Shown one piece after another: positions 7,985 to 16,382 of a DNA stretch of 64,000 bases. The notes beneath the pieces were generated by a model. It was not told the DNA's origin. It saw nothing but the letters and a program-made list of their open reading frames with translations, and ran no database searches. This stretch comes from Synechococcus sp. PROS-7-1 (GTDB taxonomy: Bacteria > Cyanobacteriota > Cyanobacteriia > PCC-6307 > Cyanobiaceae): positions 1,570,572 to 1,634,571 of the forward strand of contig NZ_CP047945.1 in the NCBI RefSeq assembly GCF_014279795.1. The letters run 5' to 3'. The position numbers and the translations under genes were made by a program. Each line of letters opens with the position of its first letter. Positions within the stretch are counted from its first letter, which is position 1.

Positions 7985-9625
7985 ATGGCTGGGTCTGAAC
8001 TCCCAGGCGTGAGCGAATCGAGCACGACAGGCCGCGGCCCCACCGCGTTTCCTTGGATCAAGGGCTCCCTGACCCTCATTGGGACCCTGGCGCTCTGTTT
8101 CGGCCAGACGGCCTGTCAGCCCAGCCGCACCAGCGACCGCCTCATCGTGGCCAGCGCGGGGCGGATCAGTGCCCTTGATCCAGCTCGAGCCAACACCTTC
8201 GGAGCTCTGCAGCTGCTGAGTGCCATCGGAGACACCCTCTACAAGCGCTCAGCCAGCGGTGATCTGCAACCATCCCTGGCCTCAGCCCTGCCTGACATCA
8301 GCGCTGACGGACGCACCATCACGATTCCGCTGCGTGAGGATGTTCTCTTCCACGACGGCACCCGCTTCGACGCTGAAGCGATGGCCTTCAGCCTGCGCCG
8401 GTTTCTGCGCATCGGACGTCTGAATTACATCGTGGGCGGACGCATCACCGCGGTGGAGACCCTGGAACCATTCCTGCTGCGCCTTCAGCTCAGCCGCCCG
8501 TCCACCTCCCTGGTGAACCTGCTGACCTCCACAAATCTCACGCCGGTGTCCCCCACCGCTTACAGGGATTACGAGAATCGCGCTCTCAACGACCGCTTTG
8601 TCGGCACCGGGCCGTACCGCCTGACCCATTTCAGAGCGGTTGAGCAGCGCCTGGAGCCCTTCGACCAGTACTGGGGAGAGCAACCGCGCAATGCGGGGCT
8701 CGAAATGATCTACCTGAGCAATTCCACGGCACTGTTCGGCGCCATGAGCAGCGGTGAGGTCGATGTGCTTCTCTCCGATGCCATCGACGAAGATCAGCGC
8801 CTGGCCTTGAATCGCCTGGCCGACAAGGGGATGCTGCGCGAGGGCAAAGGTCCGGCCTTGGTGATCGGATACGTCACCCTGCTGAGCAACGCCCCACCGT
8901 TCCAGGATCCTCGGGTGCGTAGGGCCATGGCCCTCAGCCTCGACCGCGACCTCATCAGCCAAAGGGTGAGCCACGGCCTGCGACCACCTTTGCGCTCGCT
9001 CGTTCCGCCCGGTCTGGAAGGGGGGGAGGGTGATCCTTGGCCCAGCCTCAACATCGCCAAGGCTCGAACCTTGCTGCAGAACGCCGGCTACTGCAACGGA
9101 CGGGTGCTCTCTGTTCCCTTCACCTATCGCTCCAATGTGCCGGCGGACCGCCTGATGGCCCTGATCTGGCAAGCGCAGCTGCAGCGCGACCTCCCCGACT
9201 GCCTGACTCTGGACCTCAACGGCATGGAATCAACCACCGTGTATCGCCAGCTGGGGGATGGAACCTTTGCAGCAGTGATGCTCGATTGGCGGGGGCCTTA
9301 TCCGGATCCTGAGGCTTACCTCTCCCCGCTGCTGAGCTGCAAGGCCTCGAAAGGATTCATCTGCGAACGCGGTGAAGCGGCGAAGAGCGGCAGTTTCTGG
9401 ACGACACCGGGACTCGATCGCGCCTTGCAACAGTCCGATCGCAACCGGGGCCGCAAGCGTTTGGATGAGCTCGAAGCCATCGAAGCGATGGCCGCTCAAG
9501 GCTCGGCCTACATCCCCGTTTGGCTGGTCACAGCCCGGGCCTGGAGCCAGACCAGCCTCGCCACCCCGGAATTCGACGGCAACGGTCAGGTCAAGCTGGC
9601 CCAACTCAAGGAGGTGCGCCGATGA
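7985..9625 (+). CDS. ABC transporter substrate-binding protein, family 5 (peptide/nickel type)
   Basis: 546 residues. This is the periplasmic solute receptor of a Dpp/Opp-type importer. After a basic N-terminus and a hydrophobic stretch (LTLIGTLALCFG) there is a cysteine at residue 44 (QTACQP) that may be a lipid-anchor site, although Gln at -3 makes a poor lipobox. The SBP_bac_5 domain is clear: LDPARANTFGALQLLSAIGDTLYK, FHDGTRFDAEAMAFSLRRFL, GTGPYRLTHF, and DPRVRRAMALSLDR. The ligand (peptide, nickel or other) cannot be told from sequence. The permease gene overlaps its stop by four bases; no ATPase or second permease gene is adjacent, so the rest of the transporter must be elsewhere. Confidence 0.9.
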   Translation: MAGSELPGVSESSTTGRGPTAFPWIKGSLTLIGTLALCFGQTACQPSRTSDRLIVASAGRISALDPARANTFGALQLLSAIGDTLYKRSASGDLQPSLASALPDISADGRTITIPLREDVLFHDGTRFDAEAMAFSLRRFLRIGRLNYIVGGRITAVETLEPFLLRLQLSRPSTSLVNLLTSTNLTPVSPTAYRDYENRALNDRFVGTGPYRLTHFRAVEQRLEPFDQYWGEQPRNAGLEMIYLSNSTALFGAMSSGEVDVLLSDAIDEDQRLALNRLADKGMLREGKGPALVIGYVTLLSNAPPFQDPRVRRAMALSLDRDLISQRVSHGLRPPLRSLVPPGLEGGEGDPWPSLNIAKARTLLQNAGYCNGRVLSVPFTYRSNVPADRLMALIWQAQLQRDLPDCLTLDLNGMESTTVYRQLGDGTFAAVMLDWRGPYPDPEAYLSPLLSCKASKGFICERGEAAKSGSFWTTPGLDRALQQSDRNRGRKRLDELEAIEAMAAQGSAYIPVWLVTARAWSQTSLATPEFDGNGQVKLAQLKEVRR

Positions 9626-10641
9626 GTCGCGGACGCGAACTGCTGCGTTACGTCAGCACGCGCCTGGCGCTGGCGCCAGTAATGCTTTGGCTGATCTCCA
9701 CCCTCGTGTTCCTGCTCCTGAGGGTCGCCCCTGGCGATCCTGTGGATGCGGTTCTGGGCAGCCGCGCACCTGAGGAGGTCAAAGCTGAACTCCGCGCCCA
9801 ACTCGGCCTCGATCAATCCCTGGGCAAGCAGTACCTCAAGTTCCTCTGGGACCTTGTGCATGGCGATCTGGGCTTGTCGCTGATCGATGAAAACCCAGTC
9901 ACCGGGATCATCGGCCGAGCCCTCCCCGCCAGCTTGGAGCTCAGTGTCACCGCCTTGGTGGTGGCGGCGGTGGTCGGACTCGCCGTGGGATTCACCGCCA
10001 TCGCCCGATCGGAAGGACGCCTGGATCTTGCTGGCCGTTTTTACGGGATCGGCACCTACGCCCTGCCGCCGTTTTGGGTGGCGATGCTGGCCCAGCTTCT
10101 GTTTGCCGTGATGCTCGGCTGGTTACCGGTGGGTGGGCGTTTTCCACCGGGGATGGTTCCGCCAGAAGGAAGCGGCTTTCTGATTGCCGACAGCCTGCTC
10201 AGCGGTGATTGGCGAGCTCTGCAAGGAAGCTTGCGCCACCTGGTGCTTCCTGCCTGCACGTTGGGACTGCTCTTGAGCGGTGTGTTCACCAATGCCTTGC
10301 GCCTGAATCTCAATCGCAGCCTGCGTTCCGATTACGTGGAAGCGGCTCGCAGCCGCGGACTGAATGAGACGCAGGTGGTGCTGCGGCACGCGCTGCCCAA
10401 TGCCCTACTCCCCGTGCTCACCATCGCTGGCATCACCGTGGCGTCGTTGATCGGTGGAGCGCTGTTGATCGAAGTGACGTTCTCCTGGCCAGGGATCGCC
10501 TTGCGTCTTCAGGAAAGCATCAACCAACGCGACTACCCCGTTGTGCAAGGAATCGTGGTGGTGGTGGCCTCCTTGGTGGTGTTAGTGAGTGTGGCGGTGG
10601 ATCTGCTGGTGGCACTTCTGGATCCTCGGGTGCGTTATTGA
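9622..10641 (+). CDS. ABC transporter permease, DppB/OppB type
   Basis: 339-residue inner-membrane permease of the peptide/nickel importer family, partner of the binding protein immediately upstream. The N-terminus (RYVSTRLALAPVMLWLISTLVFLLLRVAPGDPVD) is the family hallmark, and the cytoplasmic EAA loop that docks the ATPase is seen as DYVEAARSRGLNETQVVLRHALPNALLPV. Six hydrophobic segments are apparent. ATG 9622 overlaps the upstream TGA; the open frame reaches back to 9520 but that part lies inside the binding-protein gene. No DppC-like second permease follows. Confidence 0.93.
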   Translation: MSRGRELLRYVSTRLALAPVMLWLISTLVFLLLRVAPGDPVDAVLGSRAPEEVKAELRAQLGLDQSLGKQYLKFLWDLVHGDLGLSLIDENPVTGIIGRALPASLELSVTALVVAAVVGLAVGFTAIARSEGRLDLAGRFYGIGTYALPPFWVAMLAQLLFAVMLGWLPVGGRFPPGMVPPEGSGFLIADSLLSGDWRALQGSLRHLVLPACTLGLLLSGVFTNALRLNLNRSLRSDYVEAARSRGLNETQVVLRHALPNALLPVLTIAGITVASLIGGALLIEVTFSWPGIALRLQESINQRDYPVVQGIVVVVASLVVLVSVAVDLLVALLDPRVRY

Positions 10642-10705
10642 GGCAGCAAGAACGGCTGCCCATCAATCAGCGAACTCTCAGCGAAGCCTCACCACCGGCT
10701 TGCAT

Positions 10706-10725
10706 CAGGGGGTAGGACTCCCCTG
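10706..10725. other. Short GC-rich hairpin downstream of the permease gene
   Basis: CAGGGG and CCCCTG form a six-base-pair stem around an eight-base loop in the 114-base space between the permease gene and the small gene at 10756. No T-run follows, so terminator function is uncertain. A second short hairpin (GGCAGC/GCTGCC) lies just after the permease stop. Confidence 0.25.
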
Positions 10726-10755
10726 CACCATTCCGGCAGATCCACCTGGTCAACA

Positions 10756-10992
10756 ATGCAACGCCCCCGACTGTCGGAAGCCGAAGCGTTCGACATGGCC
10801 TGCCTGATTTATGACCACCTCAAGGGTCCTGCACCACGCCTGACCCCCGATGCCCAACAGTCAGACCTGAGTCCTCTGGGGATTTACAGACTGCGGGATA
10901 GCCAGTCCCTGCCGATCCTGGAAATGAAGCTGGCCCAGCTGCAGGCCAGATGTTCAAGGCTTCAATCCAACAGACGCGCTGCTCCCGCTTGA
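10756..10992 (+). CDS. Small hypothetical protein, 78 aa
   Basis: Not recognised. A 78-residue soluble protein from ATG 10756 with FDMACLIYDHLKGPAPRLTPDAQ, then LSPLGIYRLRD and a C-terminal amphipathic helix (LEMKLAQLQARCSRLQSNRR). The composition looks coding, and the layout suggests a small helical protein found in picocyanobacteria (inference). Its last 31 bases overlap the 3' end of the convergent hydrolase gene, so any terminator for either must lie inside the other's coding sequence. Confidence 0.6.
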   Translation: MQRPRLSEAEAFDMACLIYDHLKGPAPRLTPDAQQSDLSPLGIYRLRDSQSLPILEMKLAQLQARCSRLQSNRRAAPA

Positions 10993-12596
10993 TTTAAGCG
11001 ATAGAGATGCAGGGCCCCCACCTGGACATGTTCCGCGTCTGCGTCTGCGGTCGTCACCCGGCGACCGGTTTCCAAGGCTTCGAGAAAACGCAAAATTTCC
11101 TGTTCCAGCAGAGCCTGAACCTGAAGCGGCTGCACGCCAACGAACTCCTCGCCGAGCTGGAAGAGATCCTCCCCCTCGCCACCGCGTTGTCCCTCGACAC
11201 GCACCGGTGAAAAATGACTAGCACCCTCCACCAGCACAGCGCGCGTGCCCGGATTGGACGGCAATGCCCGCAGCAGACCCAGCTGTTCGCTGAGTGGAGG
11301 TGTGATCAAATCCAAAGAGCCACCGCTGAGCAACACGGGAATATCGCTGGCAACAGGCAAGCGCCGCGGCCAGAGCAGGCTGCCGAAGCTGTTGAGACCC
11401 ACCACCCCCGCCAGGGAAGCTGGCGGAGTCGAGGCTGGCAGCGCCACATCCTGGATCTGGCATTGCAACAGGCGAGAGAGATTGCTGAGCGGCAGGTCAT
11501 CCATCACCTTCTTGCAGCGTCGTCCCAGTCCCGGCTCTGGCTGGGCTCCACTGGCAAGCAGAGCCGTTAGAGCACCGAGAGAGTGACCCACAAGCACCAG
11601 TTGATCCCCCGAAAGCGGAAGCTCTCCCCTCTCCTGAGCCAAGAGCACCTCCTGCAAATCGCGCAGACGTTCTGGAAGCACTTCGGCGCCCGGCGGCGGA
11701 CGCCGCCCCTCCAAGAGGGCCTGCACGGCGACCGCATCACTTCCTGGGTGCTCCAACACAACCACAGGCCAACCGTTGCGGCTGAGAGCACGCCCTAACC
11801 AACCGAAGTGATCAGGGCTTCCGCCCAACCCCGGCATCAGCACCAACCAGGAGCGACGTTCTCGTTCCATCGATGCCTCTGGCAGCCAAAGCTGCAGCTG
11901 AAGAGCCCGCTCGCGATGGGGCACCGGCAACGCCAAGCGTTCGAGCGACCCATCGGCGGACGCTGCCGATTCAGTGGATTGTTTAAGGCGTTGCAGGGAC
12001 ACTGGCTGGCGTCCCAAGCGCTCCACCAGCAGCTGCTGACGTTCGAGCTGCAGGCGCCAACTGGCGGCCACCTCCAGCAGAGCATCGAGATCGAGACGGA
12101 CCTTCTTGGCCGGGAGAGCCTCCAGCAACTCAAGCGTGGTCACCTCCGGGCGCTGCTCCAGAAGCTGCTCGAGGGTGGTCTGAACCGTCAGACCTGTTGT
12201 TTCATCATCCACCTGCACCAGATCACCCACCTGATCCAACAGCTGCCGCCCTGCCCAGCTCTTGAGGATCTGCCGCGTCATGCTGCTGTCGTTAATAAGA
12301 GGCGCCTGCAGCAGATCGATCACCCCTGACCTGCTTTGTTCCTCAAGCAGGTTGAACCAAACGCCCAACTCAGAAGAACGCTCTCCACCACTGCGAACCC
12401 AGGCACTGAGATCGTCGATGGAAATCGGTAAGGCCATCCCATCCAGACGAACCTCCAGCTCACCGGCTGCCTGTGCGAGTCGCGGAGAGGCAGCGCAGAG
12501 CAGCAGACTGCTCAAGAATCCTGCGGCCACCCTTCGTCCTGTTAAGCGTCCTCCCAAGGCCAAGGCCAATTCACTGGTGGAACCAGTTTCCCGCAT
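10962..12596 (-). CDS. Exported alpha/beta hydrolase with DUF1400-type N-terminal domain
   Basis: 544 residues. A signal peptide (RRVAAGFLSSLLLCAASPRLAQA) is followed by a domain beginning GELEVRLDGMALPISIDDLSAWVRSG, which resembles DUF1400, a module attached to cyanobacterial hydrolases. The hydrolase core has LVLMPGLGGSPDHFGWLGRAL, the nucleophile elbow GHSLG, and a late GASHF that probably supplies the catalytic His; the acid is likely in DLITPP. A platelet-activating-factor-hydrolase-like or dienelactone-hydrolase-like esterase is plausible; substrate unknown. The ATG at 12596 is only 11 bases from the proposed start of the divergent MFS gene, so the two share a very compact promoter region. 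Confidence 0.82.
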   Translation of the reverse strand: MRETGSTSELALALGGRLTGRRVAAGFLSSLLLCAASPRLAQAAGELEVRLDGMALPISIDDLSAWVRSGGERSSELGVWFNLLEEQSRSGVIDLLQAPLINDSSMTRQILKSWAGRQLLDQVGDLVQVDDETTGLTVQTTLEQLLEQRPEVTTLELLEALPAKKVRLDLDALLEVAASWRLQLERQQLLVERLGRQPVSLQRLKQSTESAASADGSLERLALPVPHRERALQLQLWLPEASMERERRSWLVLMPGLGGSPDHFGWLGRALSRNGWPVVVLEHPGSDAVAVQALLEGRRPPPGAEVLPERLRDLQEVLLAQERGELPLSGDQLVLVGHSLGALTALLASGAQPEPGLGRRCKKVMDDLPLSNLSRLLQCQIQDVALPASTPPASLAGVVGLNSFGSLLWPRRLPVASDIPVLLSGGSLDLITPPLSEQLGLLRALPSNPGTRAVLVEGASHFSPVRVEGQRGGEGEDLFQLGEEFVGVQPLQVQALLEQEILRFLEALETGRRVTTADADAEHVQVGALHLYRLNQAGAARLLD

Positions 12597-12607
12597 CTCT
12601 GCAGGAA

Positions 12608-13852
12608 GTGGCCTCCATCCGTCTACTGGCGTCCCTCGGTGCGGGAGGGGTGATCTACATGACGCCGATGGTGTTCCATCAGGCCAGCTTCACCGCCAGT
12701 CAGGTTGGTCAGGGACTCGCCGCTTCTGCACTGATCGGCACAGCAGCACGGTTGATGAGTGGTGTGCTGCTCGATCGGGGCCTGTCCTGCTCCTGGCCTG
12801 TGCGTGCAGCAGCCGTGCTGGCCTTTCTCGCTGATCTGGTGCTGTTCCAGGCCCAGGGGTTCAACGGATACCTCGCCGGCCAGCTACTGATCGGTGTTGC
12901 AGCGGGGTTGTATTTCCCAGCGATTGAGCTAGCCGTTCCCCTCAGCTGCACAGGATTCAACTCCAGCCGTGGCTATGCCCTCGCGCGCAGTGCCGACGCC
13001 CTCGGCGTCGCCGTCGGAGCCTTGATGGGTGCGGTGGTGACCGCCTTAGGGCTGATCCGTGCGGTGTATCTGGTGGAGGCGGCAGCGGTGATCCTGATGC
13101 TGGTAGTGCTCAGCCTGCGCCCCCTTCCGGATGGCCGGGCCGCCCTGCTGCATCCAGCCGTAGAAGACCCAGCCGACAAGGATGCGGCTTCAGAAGGCTG
13201 GCATTGGTTGCCCCCACTAGCACCAGTACTGGCGGTGAGCATTGTGGCCACCGGGATCATTGCGCTCATGCAGAGCGCCCTCCCCCTCGATCTGGTGCGC
13301 GGCGGCATGGCCAGAGCACCCCTGAGTGAAGCCTGGAGCGGCGCACTGATTGCCCTGCAGCTGGCACTACTGGTGACACTGCAATGGCCCGTTGGCAACT
13401 GGGTAGCCCGTCGCAGCCTGCGCTTTGGGCTGGGAATGGGGCTTGGAGGGTTTGTGTTGGGGTGCCTTTTGTTGGCCGCCTCCGCTCTCTGGAGTGGTGG
13501 AATCGCCCTGATTGCGCTGGCCATGCTGCCGATTGCCTTCGGGGAAGCCGCCTTCCTTCCCACCGCCGCTGAAGCGATGGTGGAGGAAACGCCCCTTCAG
13601 CATCGCGGGCTGGCAATGGCGCTGTTTTCCCAGTGTTTTGCCATCAGCGCCACTGGAGCTCCACTGATGGCGGGGTTCCTGCTCGATCGGCAGGGGCATG
13701 GCCTGCTGCTCTGGATCCTGATGGCTTCGGTGTGCCTTCTGATGGTGCCGCTGCTCAAAGCGGTAAGGCCCCGCTATACACCAGGGTTGAGCGCCATTCC
13801 CCTGGAGAAGCCCAACGATGTCTCGAGCCCGAGAACTGCTTCGCTCCGTTAG
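12608..13852 (+). CDS. Major facilitator superfamily transporter
   Basis: About 414 residues with roughly 12 hydrophobic segments. The N-half has LLDRGLSC after TM2, a form of the MFS G-x-x-x-D-R loop, and YFPAIELAVPLS in TM4; the C-half repeats the pattern with FLLDRQGHGLL. The substrate is not predictable. Start is uncertain: the frame is open to GTG 12473, inside the divergent gene, and the residues WWNQFPASLQEVASIRLLASLGAGGV look like genuine protein, but the only ordinary start near them is GTG 12608, which drops the first few. A non-standard start just upstream is possible. The gene's end overlaps the Coq4-like gene by 35 bases. Confidence 0.8.
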   Translation: MASIRLLASLGAGGVIYMTPMVFHQASFTASQVGQGLAASALIGTAARLMSGVLLDRGLSCSWPVRAAAVLAFLADLVLFQAQGFNGYLAGQLLIGVAAGLYFPAIELAVPLSCTGFNSSRGYALARSADALGVAVGALMGAVVTALGLIRAVYLVEAAAVILMLVVLSLRPLPDGRAALLHPAVEDPADKDAASEGWHWLPPLAPVLAVSIVATGIIALMQSALPLDLVRGGMARAPLSEAWSGALIALQLALLVTLQWPVGNWVARRSLRFGLGMGLGGFVLGCLLLAASALWSGGIALIALAMLPIAFGEAAFLPTAAEAMVEETPLQHRGLAMALFSQCFAISATGAPLMAGFLLDRQGHGLLLWILMASVCLLMVPLLKAVRPRYTPGLSAIPLEKPNDVSSPRTASLR

Positions 13853-14495
13853 GAATCTCGCGATCATCCGTGAGATGGCCGTCAGTGAAGGTGGCCTCCA
13901 GAGCGTCGGCGATTTGGTCGACAACTTCATCGACAGCGAGGCGATGGTCGTCTGCCTAGAGCGCTTCAAGGCCTTGCCGGGAGGTGCGGAGATGATCGAG
14001 CAGCGCTACCCACCCTTCCAGCCCGATCTTGCTGCGCTGGAGGCGCTTCCAGAGGGAAGCCTGGGCCGGGCCTACGCAGGCATGATCCGCAAGCTCAATT
14101 ACGACCCCGACTTTTTTCGCCCACGGGACACCAGCAGTGAAGCGCTCTGGCTGACCCAGCGAATCGCCACCACCCACGACCTTCATCACGTGATCGGCGG
14201 GTTCAACACCCAAAGCGCTGGTGAGTCGGGCGTGTTGGCGATCACAGCGACGCAGATCGGCTTTCCCGCCTACGTGCTCATCAATACCCTGGCGTCCTTC
14301 CGCGCCTTCCGCTTCGCCCCGGCCAACCTGGCCAGCGTGAGCCGGAGCATTGCCTTCGGCAACCGCATCGGACTGGAGGCGAAGCCCCTGGTGCTGCAGC
14401 GCTGGGAAGAGGCCTGGGACAAGCCCCTGCGCCAATGGCGGCAGGAACTTGGTGTTCGCAGCGCGGAAGGCGAAGCCTTCGGGGCCGTGTATTAA
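13818..14495 (+). CDS. Coq4-family protein
   Basis: 225 residues. The Coq4 family metal-binding signature H-D-x-x-H-(x11)-E is present as HDLHHVIGGFNTQSAGE, and the surrounding EALWLTQRIATTHD and GVLAITATQIGFPAY fit. In mitochondria Coq4 acts in ubiquinone synthesis; cyanobacteria make plastoquinone instead, so the role here is unknown and may concern quinone or other prenyl-lipid metabolism (inference). Start ATG 13818 overlaps the MFS gene by 35 bases; ATG 13875 would avoid this but would remove a good helix. The stop overlaps the convergent SemiSWEET stop by a few bases. Confidence 0.85.
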   Translation: MSRARELLRSVRNLAIIREMAVSEGGLQSVGDLVDNFIDSEAMVVCLERFKALPGGAEMIEQRYPPFQPDLAALEALPEGSLGRAYAGMIRKLNYDPDFFRPRDTSSEALWLTQRIATTHDLHHVIGGFNTQSAGESGVLAITATQIGFPAYVLINTLASFRAFRFAPANLASVSRSIAFGNRIGLEAKPLVLQRWEEAWDKPLRQWRQELGVRSAEGEAFGAVY

Positions 14496-14761
14496 CGCTC
14501 GCCGCGCAGGAGGCGATGGCGGATCTTCTTCTGCAGCACGAAGGCCGCCGGAATGAATGTGAGGCCATTGGCCACGATCAAAGGACCATTCCCCGTGAGG
14601 CAACCGAACAGTCCCCAGATCGCCACACCAGTAGTGAACAAGCCATACATCGAAAGCGAAATGGATCGCGTGTCATCCAGACGCAGGGTTTTGATCGCCT
14701 GAGGGAAGAAACTGATCGTGGTGAGGGCTGCAGCGGTGTAACCGATCGCATCCACGTCCAT
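14492..14761 (-). CDS. SemiSWEET-type sugar transporter, PQ-loop family
   Basis: 89 residues, three membrane helices: one half of a SWEET fold that dimerises to form a passive sugar pore. The first helix contains the PQ motif (TTISFFPQAIKTLR), followed by the conserved DDTRSISLSMYGLF and a third helix GPLIVANGLTFIPAAFVLQKKIRH. The reading frame is open further upstream to 15076, but that part lies over another gene, and ATG 14761 gives the normal bacterial SemiSWEET length. The gene overlaps the Coq4-like gene tail to tail by four bases. Confidence 0.88.
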   Translation of the reverse strand: MDVDAIGYTAAALTTISFFPQAIKTLRLDDTRSISLSMYGLFTTGVAIWGLFGCLTGNGPLIVANGLTFIPAAFVLQKKIRHRLLRGER

Positions 14762-14812
14762 GGCATGAGGGATCGGCGAGATCCATAAACTGCCGCCAGT
14801 CTTGCCACAGCC

Positions 14813-15187
14813 ATGGCGTTCTCTCGCGCAACCGTGCAAATCCTGGCGGGGGCTTCGAGCGCACTCGCGCTGCTGGCCTGCAGCATCGGGGAGCTTGCTC
14901 ACCCCGTGCAGGCCGCCGACAGCGACACCCGCCAGGCTCTGGTGGGACTGGCGGCCTATGCCGAATGCAAGGTGCTGCACGCTGGCTACAGCCGGCAGAG
15001 GGCGCAAGCGATTGTGCAGAGCGGCATCCAAAGCAACGGTTGGCAGCAGCAGGCTGAATGGTTGAAATCGCCCCAAGCCATCCGGGTGGTGGCCCTCACC
15101 AGCGAAGCCATGAACAAAACCTGCGACGACTTCGATCAGAACAGCCCTGACTTCATCCCAGCGATGAAAGCCCTCGATGCGCTGTGA
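14813..15187 (+). CDS. Exported hypothetical protein, 124 aa
   Basis: Not recognised. ATG 14813 begins a signal peptide (ILAGASSALALLACSIGELAHPVQA) that could be cleaved after VQA, or the LLAC at residues 20-23 could be a lipobox. The mature part of about 90 residues is helical, with two cysteines (AECKVLHAGY and NKTCDDF) that may form a disulfide. It is divergent from the SemiSWEET gene, whose start is 51 bases away, and convergent with ychF. Probably a small conserved periplasmic protein of marine cyanobacteria. Confidence 0.65.
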   Translation: MAFSRATVQILAGASSALALLACSIGELAHPVQAADSDTRQALVGLAAYAECKVLHAGYSRQRAQAIVQSGIQSNGWQQQAEWLKSPQAIRVVALTSEAMNKTCDDFDQNSPDFIPAMKALDAL

Positions 15188-15205
15188 CGAAAAGGTTGAA
15201 CGTGA

Positions 15206-16297
15206 TCACACGTTGAAGAGGAATTCCATCACATCTCCCTCCTCCACTAGGTACTCCTTCCCTTCACTGCGCAGCCAACCTTTATTGCGCGCCTCAACGA
15301 GAGAACCGGCCTCCAGCAGTTTGTCGGTGCTGATCGTCTGAGCACGAATGAAACCCCTTTCAAAATCGGTGTGAATCACACCTGCAGCCTGCGGTGCGGT
15401 CATCCCGGCCTTGAAGGTCCAAGCGCGGGTTTCCTTTTCCCCGGTGGTGAAGTAGGTGCGAAGCCCCAAGAGCTGATAGGTCGCCCGGATCAGGCTTTGC
15501 AATCCCCCTTCGTTCACGCCCAGGCCATCGAGGTAGTCCTGTCGCTCCTCATCCCCGAGCTCGATCAGTTCGGCCTCCACTTGGGCTGAAATGCGCACGG
15601 TTTCGGCACCCTCCTTGGCCGCCAGCGCCACAATCTCCTCACAGAACGCATTGCCGCCCGCCAGATCGTCTTCGCTCACGTTGGTGGCGTAGATGATCGG
15701 CTTGGCAGTGAGCAGGCCCAGGGGTTTCAGCATCAGCGCCTCCTCATCGCTGAGCTCCACACTGCGGGCGGCACCTCCTTGCTCAAGCACCGCTTGAATG
15801 CGTTCGAGAGCAGCATCTTCAACCTGAGCTTCCTTGCTGGTGCGCACCTGTTTCTTGAGGCGCTCCCGCCGCTTCTCGAGCTGCGACAGGTCCGCCAGAC
15901 CCAGTTCAAGGTTGATCACCTCCGCATCCCGGGCCGGGCCCACCGCACCGGACACGTGAATGACGTCGTCGTCTTCAAAACAGCGGATCACGTGAACGAT
16001 TGCGTCCACCTCCCGGATGTTGGCGAGGAATTTGTTGCCCAGTCCCTCCCCCTGGCTGGCGCCCTTCACGAGCCCGGCGATGTCAACGAACTCCATCCGC
16101 GTGGGGATGATCTCCGCACTGCTGCTGAGATCAGACAGCAGCTCCAACCTGGAATCCGGGACGGCCACCGTGCCGACATTGGGCTCGATGGTGCAGAACG
16201 GAAAGTTGGCCGCCTGCGCCTGCGCGTTGGCCACCAGGGCATTGAACAGAGTGGATTTGCCCACGTTGGGCAACCCGACGATTCCGGCTTTAAGCAT
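15206..16297 (-). CDS. ychF: Redox-regulated ATPase/GTPase YchF (Obg family)
   Basis: YchF is a universally conserved P-loop NTPase that binds ribosomes and prefers ATP. The 363-residue protein has the G1 loop GLPNVGKST near its N-terminus, G3 as DIAGLVKGASQGEG, and NVSE at the G4 position, the change that gives ATP preference. The C-terminal TGS domain includes YFTTGEKETRAWTFKAGMTAPQAAGVIHTDFERGFIRA. Start is ATG 16297; the open frame extends to 16549 over the divergent adaptor gene but lacks family similarity there. No anomalies. Confidence 0.96.
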   Translation of the reverse strand: MLKAGIVGLPNVGKSTLFNALVANAQAQAANFPFCTIEPNVGTVAVPDSRLELLSDLSSSAEIIPTRMEFVDIAGLVKGASQGEGLGNKFLANIREVDAIVHVIRCFEDDDVIHVSGAVGPARDAEVINLELGLADLSQLEKRRERLKKQVRTSKEAQVEDAALERIQAVLEQGGAARSVELSDEEALMLKPLGLLTAKPIIYATNVSEDDLAGGNAFCEEIVALAAKEGAETVRISAQVEAELIELGDEERQDYLDGLGVNEGGLQSLIRATYQLLGLRTYFTTGEKETRAWTFKAGMTAPQAAGVIHTDFERGFIRAQTISTDKLLEAGSLVEARNKGWLRSEGKEYLVEEGDVMEFLFNV

Positions 16298-16382
16298 GCC
16301 GGCGAATCTATCGGCAGGGCTGCGGCTTACACGGTTGCGCCGCCTACGCGCGAGACTGCGTAACGAAACATGTTCAGGGGCC

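Noticed and set aside
9520-9621. Upstream extension of the permease gene
   Set aside because: These codons lie inside the binding-protein gene; ATG 9622 with ATGA overlap gives the standard DppB N-terminus.
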